Source: Fimbriimonadaceae bacterium (lineage in GTDB: Bacteria > Armatimonadota > Fimbriimonadia > Fimbriimonadales > Fimbriimonadaceae). Taken from it: a DNA stretch of 5,356 bases. Both the position numbers and the translations under genes were made by a program. The stretch is from NCBI GenBank assembly GCA_019454665.1, contig JACFNW010000182.1:1-5356 (forward strand). Direction: 5' to 3'. The notes under the pieces were generated by a model. The model saw only the letters and a list, made by a program, of their open reading frames with translations, ran no database searches and had not been told where the DNA came from. Of the stretch, positions 1 to 5,356 are shown one piece after another. Within the stretch, counting starts at the first letter, position 1, and every line of letters begins with the position of its first letter.

Positions 1-1
1 C

Positions 2-241
2 CGCCTGGTCCGCCCGTATTTCGGCATGCACCGCTTCGAATGGGAGGGATGCAAAGAGGTCGAGTTCCACCTCGGCCACGGCGAGATGTTCCGACTGCTC
101 AAATCGTGCGGATTCCTGGTGGACGACTTGATCGAACTGCAAGCTCCCTCCGGCGCGACCACAAGGTACGAGTTCACCACCCCCGAGTGGTCGCATCGCT
201 ACCCCAGCGAGGAGATTTGGAAGGCCACCAAGGTGCGCTGA
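2..241 (+). CDS. Probable class I SAM-dependent methyltransferase, C-terminal part (5' end outside window)
   Basis: The reading frame is open from base 2 to a TGA at 239-241 and gives 79 residues with no start of its own that must be used, so the gene enters from the left. Visible segments are YFGMHRFEW, a VEFHLGHGEMFRLLKSCGF stretch, then VDDLIELQAP and an aromatic-rich tail (EWSHRYPSEEIWKATKVR). The pattern 'FHL.HGE..RLL...GF.V.DL.EL' followed by a W-x-x-x-(Y/F)P tail resembles the C-terminal part of small class I methyltransferases, where the last beta hairpin packs on the Rossmann core. The SAM-binding motifs would lie upstream and cannot be seen. The substrate is unknown. The gene is separated from the downstream exporter gene by 75 nt containing a promoter-like element, so the two need not be co-transcribed. 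The family call rests on remembered family patterns and is moderate; coding status is strong. Confidence 0.7.
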   Translation, partial: RLVRPYFGMHRFEWEGCKEVEFHLGHGEMFRLLKSCGFLVDDLIELQAPSGATTRYEFTTPEWSHRYPSEEIWKATKVR

Positions 242-265
242 ACGCTACCCAGTCGGGGCGGCGCA

Positions 266-274
266 TGGTATAAA
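266..274 (+). promoter_or_regulatory. Extended -10 promoter-like element upstream of the SLBB exporter gene
   Basis: TGGTATAAA at 266-274 fits the extended -10 pattern TGnTATAAT with one mismatch, in the 75-nt gap between the methyltransferase stop and the exporter start. No hexamer resembling TTGACA is present 16-18 bp upstream (about 245-252), which is tolerated by extended -10 promoters. A transcript would begin near 281-283 and have a leader of about 35 nt to the ATG at 317, or about 10 nt to the ATG at 293. This is motif reading only. Confidence 0.4.
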
Positions 275-316
275 CCTAGAACGGTCACTCCTATGGGGGA
301 CGGCCGCGGTTGGCCT

Positions 317-3300
317 ATGAAGGTGCGTTTGCTCTCGATCCTGGCTGCATTGCTGATTGCCCCGTTTGTGCTCTCCGACGGAGGCGCGATCAGCCGACTC
401 GTTGTGGCGGCGCTGGGCCAATCCAGCGGCCAGACCGGAGGCCAAGGCGGTCAAACCGGAGGCGGCCAAACGACCGGAGGACAGACGACCGGAGGACAGA
501 CCACCGGTGGACAGACCACCGGCGGACAGACCACCGGCGGCCAAACGACGGGAACCGCGACCACGGGGCAGACGACCGGAACCACGCCTCCAGCGACCCA
601 AGGCGAAACGGCCAAGCCGGAGGACACCCAGCGCAAAACCGGAGTGGAGACGCCGCCCGTCAAAGCGCCTTTCTACGGCTACGACTTCTTCGCCAACCCC
701 CGAGCCGCCATCGAAGCCCAGCGGACGGCCATGGCCGCGAACCCGCAGAACGCCCAGGTCAACGCCCTCACCATCGGCATCGGGCCCGACGTTCTGGTTC
801 CCCAACCCGACCGCTATCAGCTGGGTGCCGGCGACCGCTTGAAGATGCGCTATTGGTCGCCCAACCAATCGCCCGCAGACGCCGACCTGCTCGTGGACCC
901 GCTCGGAACCATCGTGGTTCCGGTCACGGGCAAGCAAGTCAGCGTCCGGGGCCAAACGTTGGGCGATGCGCTCGCCCTTCTGCGCCGAGAGTTGCGCCAG
1001 GGCCTGCGAGACGCCGACTTGACCCTCGAACTCAAGGAAATGCGCAGTTTCCAGGTCGTCGTGCTGGGCGAGTCCTTCGCTCCAGGCTCGTACCAAATGC
1101 CGGCCGTCGCCACGCTGTTCAACGCCGTGTACTTCACGGGTGGCCCGACCGACCGAGGTTCCCTCCGCAAGATCGAGCTTCGGCGTTCGAGCGGTCAGAC
1201 GCTCACGTTCGACTTCTACCGCTATCTGGCCGGCGACGCGTCGAAGGACGTGCCGCTACAGCCGGGCGACGTCATCTACTACCCGCCGGTCGGTCCCCGC
1301 GTCACGATGTCGGGCGAAGTCAACCGCCCAGCGGTCTACGAGCTGTTGCCCGGTGCGAAGCTGAGCGACGCGATGGCGGCAGCCCTCGGCGCGAAGCCCA
1401 GCGGCGTGACGCAGCGCGTTTCGATCGAATCGCTCGATCCAGGCCAAGCGCGCAAGCTGATTGACGTGGACATCACGAAGAACGAGCCGAGCCAGAACCC
1501 CCCGCTCTACGATGGCGACCTCGTTCAGATTCTGAGCATCCGCCCCGAGCCGATCAACGCCGTGGCGCTCGAAGGCGCGGTGGACCAGCCCGGACGCTAC
1601 GAGATCACGGCGGGCATGACGGTCCGCGACCTGATCGTTCGCGCCCGGGGTCTGCTACCCGACGCGTTCGTGGGACGCGCCGACCTGTTCCGGTTGAACC
1701 AGGACGGCTCGTTCAGCCTGATCAGCATCAAACTGGCGGACGCGTTGGCGGGCATGCCGAACGACAACCTGGCCCTGATGCCTTTCGATCGCCTGCGCAT
1801 CTACACGATCGCCGAGACGGCGTTCATCGGCACGCGCCAAGTGCGGATTTCCGGCCAGGTGCAGCGGCCGGCCCAGTTCTATCGCGCCGACAACATGCGC
1901 GTGGGCGACCTGCTGCTCCAAGCGGGCGGCCTGCTTCCCGACGCCGCCGAGATCGGATTCCTGCAGCGCTACAACCCCGACGGAACGACAGGTCCGCTGA
2001 TCCGGCTCGAACTCAAGGCCATCGCAGCCGGCAACCGGGACTTCGACCCCGTGCTCCAAGACCGCGACGAAGTCCGCATCTATTCGATCCAGGAAACCGA
2101 GTTTCAGGGCGACCAGCGCGTGACCATCGAGGGCGCTGTCCAACGGCCCACCGACTACCCGCGGTTCATGAACATGACCGTGCGCGACCTGTTGGCACTC
2201 GCCGGCAACCCTTTGCCCGACGCCTACACAGAGCAAGCGTTCCTCCAGCGCATCAATCTGGACAAGACGGTCGGCCCGTTGCTCAAGATTGACTTGCGCA
2301 AAGCGCTCGCGGGCGACCCCGAGCACAACCTGGAGTTGCAGGACCTCGACACGCTGACCGTCTACACCAAGCAGCAGGCCGTGTTCCAGTCGCCCCAGGT
2401 GGTGACGATCAGCGGTGCCGTCCAGCGGCCCAGCACGTTCCCGCGAGCCGAGAACATGCGGGTGAAGGACGTGATCCTGCGCGCCGGCGGACCGTTGCCG
2501 AACGCCAGCGACATCGTCGAGATCTCCTCGATCAACGTGCCCGACGGAACGCCGCCGGTGAAGGTCAGCCTGAAGGAAGTCCTCGCCGAGGTGCCGAGCG
2601 CGAACGTGGCGATCAAGGACAGCGACACGATCACCATCCCGATCGACGCCGAGATTCTCGACAAGCCGATCATCGTCCAATTGCGCGGCGCGGTCAAGTA
2701 CCCCGGCCCGTACCCGCTCAACTCGAAGTACGAGCGGTTGAGCGACCTCATCCGCCGGGCCGGCGGCTTGCTCGAAGACTCGTTCTTGCCGGGCGGCCAG
2801 TTCCTGCGAAACCCGTCGTACCTTCAGACCGATAGCCAGCAGCAGTTGACGCCCCGGGTGCAGGAAGTGCTCAAGGTCATCACCGACGAAGAGTATCGTC
2901 GCGAACTGGCCAAGTCGGACGTGGACAAGATCCGCGAGTCCAAGGCCGCCACCGAGGGCGCGTTCCCCGGCGTCTCGCTGACGGGACAGGGGGCGCAACA
3001 GCCGCCGCCCAGCGTGATCACGCCGGACAACCCCCTGTTCAAGCGAGACACCGTCTCTCCCGCCCGACCGCTCAAGGAGGACGAGGTCAGACCGGGCAGC
3101 AACGTGAACGTGGACTTCGTCCGCGCGCTGCAGGACCGCGGCAGCCGCAACGACGTCATCCTCAAAGACGGCGACATCGTGACGATTCCCGAGCGACCCA
3201 CGACGGTCTCCGTGGTCGGCGCGGTCGTCGTGCCGGCCGCGGTGCTCTACGAGCCCGGCAAGAACCTCGACCACTACCTCAACCTGTCGGGCGGCATCAC

Positions 3301-3520
3301 GAACGACGCCGACCGAGGCAACATCCTCGTGATCCGCGCCACGGGCTCGGTGATTCGACCCAACCGATCGACGCGATTGGACGTCGGCGACACCGTGTTC
3401 GTGCCGACGAAGGTCATGGCGATTCGCCTGCGCGATCGGCAGTCCGAACTCGAAGGCACGATCCGCAACGTGGCGAACGCCTCGATCATCCTGGCCGTCA
3501 TCCGCTCGCTGGCGAAGTAA
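317..3520 (+). CDS. Secreted polysaccharide export (Wza-like) protein with eight SLBB domains
   Basis: This is a 1067-residue envelope protein, probably an exopolysaccharide/capsule exporter or a related SLBB scaffold acting in the periplasm or outer membrane. Residues 1-20 form a signal peptide (positively charged MKVR, then a Leu/Ile/Ala core) with no lipobox Cys; I see no Cys anywhere in the protein. Residues 34-105 are a Gly/Gln/Thr then Pro/Thr linker. Residues 167-239 are a Poly_export domain, opening with YQLGAGDRLKMRYW. SLBB-like domains follow at about 245-325, 328-408, 415-498, 509-591, 602-684, 695-775, 785-958 (split by an insertion at about 836-928) and 964-1031; most contain a '(S/E)GxV..P..Y' strand and an '(A)GGLLPDA'-type turn. 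The tail 1048-1067 is a hydrophobic/amphipathic helix. The ATG at 317 is preferred over the in-frame ATG at 293 because it gives a cleaner signal peptide; GGGGG at 295-299 is a poorly spaced ribosome site. Wza-type exporters are typically 350-400 residues with two or three SLBB domains, so this one is greatly expanded. The exported polymer cannot be inferred. Confidence 0.88.
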   Translation: MKVRLLSILAALLIAPFVLSDGGAISRLVVAALGQSSGQTGGQGGQTGGGQTTGGQTTGGQTTGGQTTGGQTTGGQTTGTATTGQTTGTTPPATQGETAKPEDTQRKTGVETPPVKAPFYGYDFFANPRAAIEAQRTAMAANPQNAQVNALTIGIGPDVLVPQPDRYQLGAGDRLKMRYWSPNQSPADADLLVDPLGTIVVPVTGKQVSVRGQTLGDALALLRRELRQGLRDADLTLELKEMRSFQVVVLGESFAPGSYQMPAVATLFNAVYFTGGPTDRGSLRKIELRRSSGQTLTFDFYRYLAGDASKDVPLQPGDVIYYPPVGPRVTMSGEVNRPAVYELLPGAKLSDAMAAALGAKPSGVTQRVSIESLDPGQARKLIDVDITKNEPSQNPPLYDGDLVQILSIRPEPINAVALEGAVDQPGRYEITAGMTVRDLIVRARGLLPDAFVGRADLFRLNQDGSFSLISIKLADALAGMPNDNLALMPFDRLRIYTIAETAFIGTRQVRISGQVQRPAQFYRADNMRVGDLLLQAGGLLPDAAEIGFLQRYNPDGTTGPLIRLELKAIAAGNRDFDPVLQDRDEVRIYSIQETEFQGDQRVTIEGAVQRPTDYPRFMNMTVRDLLALAGNPLPDAYTEQAFLQRINLDKTVGPLLKIDLRKALAGDPEHNLELQDLDTLTVYTKQQAVFQSPQVVTISGAVQRPSTFPRAENMRVKDVILRAGGPLPNASDIVEISSINVPDGTPPVKVSLKEVLAEVPSANVAIKDSDTITIPIDAEILDKPIIVQLRGAVKYPGPYPLNSKYERLSDLIRRAGGLLEDSFLPGGQFLRNPSYLQTDSQQQLTPRVQEVLKVITDEEYRRELAKSDVDKIRESKAATEGAFPGVSLTGQGAQQPPPSVITPDNPLFKRDTVSPARPLKEDEVRPGSNVNVDFVRALQDRGSRNDVILKDGDIVTIPERPTTVSVVGAVVVPAAVLYEPGKNLDHYLNLSGGITNDADRGNILVIRATGSVIRPNRSTRLDVGDTVFVPTKVMAIRLRDRQSELEGTIRNVANASIILAVIRSLAK
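464..553 (+). repeat. 15-bp tandem repeat, six units, encoding (Gly-Gln-Thr-Thr-Gly)6
   Basis: Six consecutive 15-nt units begin at 464, 479, 494, 509, 524 and 539, each encoding GQTTG (residues 50-79 of the SLBB protein). Units differ only at synonymous positions (GGC/GGA, CAA/CAG, ACG/ACC, GGA/GGT/GGC). Degenerate copies flank the array: GQSSGQTGGQGGQTGG before it and TATTGQTTGTT after it. The unit length is a multiple of three, so gain or loss of copies keeps the frame. The peptide is expected to be a flexible, disordered linker between the signal peptide and the folded export domain. Confidence 0.9.
1562..2642 (+). repeat. Tandem array of four closely related SLBB modules (about 93-residue period)
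   Basis: Within the exporter protein, SLBB domains 3-6 recur in register. The glycine of the motif VALEG / VRISG / VTIEG / VTISG lies at residues 420, 513, 606 and 700, giving periods of 93, 93 and 94 residues (279-282 nt). Each module repeats the order GxVxxP, a 'MxVxDLxxxAxxLLPDA' helix-turn, an FLxRxN or equivalent strand, an '(L)xxxLAG' segment and a closing 'D.(L/V).(I/V)Y(T/S)' strand. Modules 3-5 are joined by similar linkers (AETAF, QETEF, QQAVF). This is divergent protein-level repetition, presumably from old internal duplication, not an identical DNA repeat. Confidence 0.8.
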
Positions 3521-4526
3521 CGGAAGGGAGTTCGGCGTTCGAATGAACGTCGAACTCCCTTCCGTCGTCTTCGCCCCGGCCCAATCTGAACGCGCCCGCG
3601 AACGCGATCATTGCGGCATTGTCGGTGCAGTACTCCATCGCTGGGGCGGAGAAGGCTGCTCCCAAACGTGCACAACGCATAGCCAGCCGGTCGCGCAGGG
3701 CTTGATTCGCCGCGACTCCGCCGACCAGTGCCACCGCCCGCACTCCCAGGTCTTCTGCCGTTCGCGCCGTGCGGTCTGCGAGGACCGAGACGATGGCGTG
3801 TTGAACACTGGCGGCTGCATCGGTCAGATCGAGCGAGTCTCCTTCCTGGTCGACCAGGCGCATCACCGCCGTTTTTAGGCCGCTGAAGCTGAAGTTGCGC
3901 GTGTCGCCCTCCAAGCCTTGAGGAAGGCGATAGCGTTCCGGACTGCCGCCCGTGTCCCGCACCTGAATCGCCCGGCCTCCCAGGAAGACAAGGCCGAGCA
4001 GCCGCGCGCTCTTGTCGAACGCTTCCCCAGCGGCATCGTCGAGCGTCTCGCCCAGCACCTCGTATCGGCCGAACGCGCGGATGAGCACCAACTCGGTGTG
4101 CCCCCCCGAGACCACCAAGGCGAGCGTGGGCATGGGCAACTCGCGATGCTCGATGAACGCCGACAGCAGATGGCCCTCGATGTGGTGGACGGCGCAGATC
4201 GGCAACCCGTGGAACGAGGCCAGCGTCTTGGCCGCGGTCACGCCGACGTTGAGCGCACCCACCAGCCCCGGGCGGTTGGTGACGGCGACGCCCTTCAGGT
4301 CGCCAACGCTCAATCCAGCTTCGGAAAGCGCGGCTTCGAGGACGGGCACGACGGACTCGACGTGCGCTCGGGCCGCGGCCTCGGGCACCACGCCGCCCCA
4401 CTGGCGGTGCAACGCGATTTGCGACGCGACGACGTTCGAGCGGATCTCGCCATCTGCCCAAACCGCGGCGCTGGTCTCGTCGCAGCTCGTCTCGATGCCA
4501 AGGATGGGGCCGGGATGCAGACTCAA
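3498..4526 (-). CDS. tsaD: tRNA N6-adenosine threonylcarbamoyltransferase TsaD
   Basis: TsaD transfers the threonylcarbamoyl group from threonylcarbamoyl-AMP to A37 of ANN-decoding tRNAs (t6A), working in the cytoplasm with TsaB and TsaE. The 342-residue product has the usual family length. Visible landmarks are ILGIETSCDET (8-18), the metal-binding HIEGH (HxxxH, His115 and His119), VVSGGHTELV (138-147), the NFSFSGLKTA segment (211-220), LVGGVAANQALR (267-278) and CTDNAAMIA (300-308) with the metal-ligand Asp302. No ATG or GTG lies close upstream of the conserved N-terminus. The TTG at 4526-4524 is the best start, forming a TTGA 4-nt overlap with the rimI stop and giving MSLHPGPILGIETSC; translational coupling to rimI is likely. 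The segment normally written YPGGP reads FLGGR at about 181-185. The last 16 or so codons run through the hairpin, and the stop (3498-3500) lies inside the convergent exporter gene. tsaB is not in view. Confidence 0.96.
   Translation of the reverse strand: MSLHPGPILGIETSCDETSAAVWADGEIRSNVVASQIALHRQWGGVVPEAAARAHVESVVPVLEAALSEAGLSVGDLKGVAVTNRPGLVGALNVGVTAAKTLASFHGLPICAVHHIEGHLLSAFIEHRELPMPTLALVVSGGHTELVLIRAFGRYEVLGETLDDAAGEAFDKSARLLGLVFLGGRAIQVRDTGGSPERYRLPQGLEGDTRNFSFSGLKTAVMRLVDQEGDSLDLTDAAASVQHAIVSVLADRTARTAEDLGVRAVALVGGVAANQALRDRLAMRCARLGAAFSAPAMEYCTDNAAMIAFAGAFRLGRGEDDGREFDVHSNAELPSVTSPASG
3521..3564. terminator. 20-bp stem, 4-nt loop hairpin between convergent genes (likely bidirectional terminator)
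   Basis: The left arm 3521-3540 begins on the first base after the exporter TAA. The loop is GAAT (3541-3544) and the right arm is 3545-3564. Nineteen Watson-Crick pairs and one G-T (G-U) pair at 3535/3550 form an uninterrupted stem, 13 of the 20 left-arm bases being G or C. The U-tract is poor on both sides: TCGTCTTC follows on the plus strand and TTACTTCG on the minus strand. It may therefore act as a weak intrinsic terminator, a transcript-end stabiliser or a barrier between converging polymerases. For the exporter gene it is purely 3' untranslated. For tsaD it lies inside the coding sequence (codons about 321-336). Confidence 0.75.
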
Positions 4527-4996
4527 AGCCGCGGCGCCTGCCAGTCCTTGAGGTCGTGCAGCCACATGATGGCGGCATCCTCCTTGTTGTCGGGGTAGTA
4601 CCGCTTGCGCAGCCCCGCCCGAACGAAGCCGAGCTTCTCGTAGAGCAGGATCGCCGGCTCGTTGCTCGCGCGGACCTCCAAAGTGGAGCACTCCATGCCG
4701 CGCTCCTTGGCGGCTTCGAGCAGTCGGACGACGAGCCGCAAGCCGACGCCTTGCCGCCGCAGGTCGGGGTGGACGGCCACGGTGGTGACGTGGAACTCGT
4801 CCACAACGTCCCAGCCGCCCGCATAGCCGATGACTTGGCCGTCGCCGATGGCCACCAGAAAGTCGGTCTGGGTGTTGGTCAGCTCGTTCTTGAAGCTCTG
4901 TTCGCTCCAAGGGCACGTGTTGGCCAGCGGCTCGATCTCGAGGATCGCCGGGATGTGCCGCTCTTGGAGCTTCTCGAACCGCAGGGTCTTGACCAT
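4523..4996 (-). CDS. rimI: RimI-type ribosomal protein / N-terminal alanine N-acetyltransferase (GNAT)
   Basis: A GNAT-fold acetyltransferase of 157 residues that uses acetyl-CoA to acetylate protein N-termini (classically ribosomal protein S18 in E. coli). Family features in order are LEIEPLANTCPWSEQSF (19-35, the RimI N-terminal signature), VTTVAVHPDLRRQGVG (70-85) with the R/Q-x-x-G-x-G acetyl-CoA loop at 80-85, and LEVRASNEPAILLYEKLGF (106-124). Glu107 and Tyr119 keep the 12-residue spacing of the E. coli catalytic pair Glu103/Tyr115. The ending RKRYYPDNKEDAAIMWL matches RimI rather than generic GNATs. The ATG at 4996-4994 is chosen; an in-frame TTG at 5017 would add seven residues, but neither has a clear Shine-Dalgarno sequence. 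The gene follows the upstream nuclease-family gene by 30 nt and overlaps tsaD by 4 nt. rimI next to tsaD is a common bacterial arrangement. The true substrate in this organism is unproven. Confidence 0.92.
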   Translation of the reverse strand: MVKTLRFEKLQERHIPAILEIEPLANTCPWSEQSFKNELTNTQTDFLVAIGDGQVIGYAGGWDVVDEFHVTTVAVHPDLRRQGVGLRLVVRLLEAAKERGMECSTLEVRASNEPAILLYEKLGFVRAGLRKRYYPDNKEDAAIMWLHDLKDWQAPRL

Positions 4997-5026
4997 CGGC
5001 TCTAGAGAGGATACCAAGTGGGTGTG

Positions 5027-5356
5027 TCAGCGACCGTAGGCGAGCACGGCGACCACTGGGCGGTGGTCGGAAGCGACGGCTTCGACCAGCACACGAAACT
5101 CGATCACCTTCCACGAGTCCTTGGGATGTCCCAGGATGTAGTCGATGCGTTGGGCCGGCTTGTCCGAAGGATAGGTGGGCAGGTCGAGAGCCTTGCCTGC
5201 GTCCAGAAACGCCTCGGCGACTGGGGCGAGCGCGGGGCTGGAAGCCAGATCATTGAGGTCGCCAGCAACGAGCGTGGGTTCCGGGCCGGCGAGCGAGGCG
5301 ACCACGACGGCTTGGCGCGTGCGGTCCTCGACAGACTTGTGATCCAGGTGGGTGCT
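5027..5356 (-). CDS. Endonuclease/exonuclease/phosphatase family protein, C-terminal part (5' end outside window)
   Basis: The frame is open from the right edge of the window to a TGA at 5029-5027 and gives 109 residues. It contains the C-terminal catalytic signatures of the DNase I/AP-endonuclease-like metallohydrolase superfamily: STHLDH (1-6), GDLND (32-36, metal and catalytic Asp/Asn), RIDYIL (70-75) and SDHRP (96-100, catalytic Asp-His). The N-terminal half, with the conserved Asn and Glu metal ligands, lies outside the window. In this superfamily these motifs are shared by nucleases, phosphodiesterases and sphingomyelinase-like lipases, so the substrate cannot be assigned. Stand-alone secreted or cytosolic members with SDHRPVV endings are common. 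It lies 30 nt upstream of rimI on the same strand and is probably co-transcribed with it, though its role need not be related. Confidence 0.88.
   Translation of the reverse strand, partial: STHLDHKSVEDRTRQAVVVASLAGPEPTLVAGDLNDLASSPALAPVAEAFLDAGKALDLPTYPSDKPAQRIDYILGHPKDSWKVIEFRVLVEAVASDHRPVVAVLAYGR

Noticed and set aside
242..292. Possible terminator or small RNA in the gap after the methyltransferase
   Set aside because: Only a short GC-rich patch is present, with no convincing stem-loop or U-tract; only the extended -10 element could be supported.
293..316. Upstream ATG at 293 as the start of the SLBB exporter gene
   Set aside because: It adds MGDGRGWP before a clean MKVR signal-peptide start and has no Shine-Dalgarno sequence. 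It cannot be fully excluded if the transcript is nearly leaderless.
464..553. Short regularly spaced repeats as a possible CRISPR array
   Set aside because: The units are 15 bp, directly adjacent with no spacers, in frame and coding for GQTTG; this is a coding minisatellite.
245..1096. 283-codon minus-strand frame with Gly/Leu/Ser-rich repeats (GGLSAGGLSTGG-like)
   Set aside because: The repeats are simply the reverse complement of the GQTTG-coding tandem array; there is no independent sign of coding.
1655..3274. 539-codon open frame on the minus strand, antisense to the SLBB exporter gene
   Set aside because: Its product is a low-complexity Arg/Val/Asp/Leu/His-rich sequence with no family resemblance. 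It is the expected antisense shadow of a GC-rich gene; the opposite strand encodes clear SLBB domains.
3918..4598. 226-codon plus-strand frame opposite tsaD
   Set aside because: Antisense shadow of tsaD with no recognisable motif or ribosome site.
3274..4824. 516-codon minus-strand frame overlapping tsaD and rimI
   Set aside because: An Arg/Pro/Ser-rich product in an alternative frame of two well-recognised genes; no domain resemblance.
4527..5114. Extended N-terminus of tsaD (open frame continues upstream to 5114)
   Set aside because: The extra region is the out-of-frame overlap with rimI and the nuclease-family gene and is Arg/Pro-rich. TsaD homology begins just after 4526.

Overview
The window is chromosomal DNA from a GC-rich bacterium (clearly above 60 % GC by eye). 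It carries ordinary housekeeping genes and one large envelope or exopolysaccharide gene. The exporter-type protein has a signal peptide and a Wza-like Poly_export domain followed by a long chain of SLBB domains, which points to a diderm organism. An Armatimonadota-like (Fimbriimonas-type) or similarly deep-branching lineage is my tentative guess. No rRNA or other phylogenetic marker is present to prove it.

Layout: (1) 2-241, plus strand, is the C-terminal end of a probable class I SAM-dependent methyltransferase. (2) 242-316 is a short intergenic gap with an extended -10 promoter-like element. (3) 317-3520, plus strand, is a 1067-residue secreted polysaccharide-export/SLBB protein. It has a signal peptide, a Gly-Gln-Thr low-complexity linker built on a 15-bp tandem repeat, one Poly_export domain and eight SLBB-like domains, the seventh split by an insertion of about 90 residues. 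(4) 3521-3564 is a near-perfect 20-bp hairpin with a 4-nt loop, starting on the base after the exporter stop codon. (5) On the minus strand, reading toward the exporter gene, lie the end of an endonuclease/exonuclease/phosphatase-family gene (5356-5027), rimI (4996-4523) and tsaD (4526-3498). These are tightly packed and probably one operon. tsaD runs through the hairpin and overlaps the last 23 nt of the exporter gene.

Functionally the plus-strand gene belongs to envelope polysaccharide export or anchoring. The minus-strand genes serve translation: TsaD makes the t6A modification of ANN-decoding tRNAs and RimI is a ribosomal-protein-type N-acetyltransferase, a pair often found together. No glycosyltransferase, Wzz/BY-kinase, flippase or tsaB gene is in view.

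I found no CRISPR array, insertion sequence, tRNA, rRNA, phage gene or defence system. The most unusual points are the terminator-like hairpin that is also coding sequence for the TsaD C-terminus, and the expanded, tandemly duplicated SLBB architecture. I see no convincing evidence of a new biological system.
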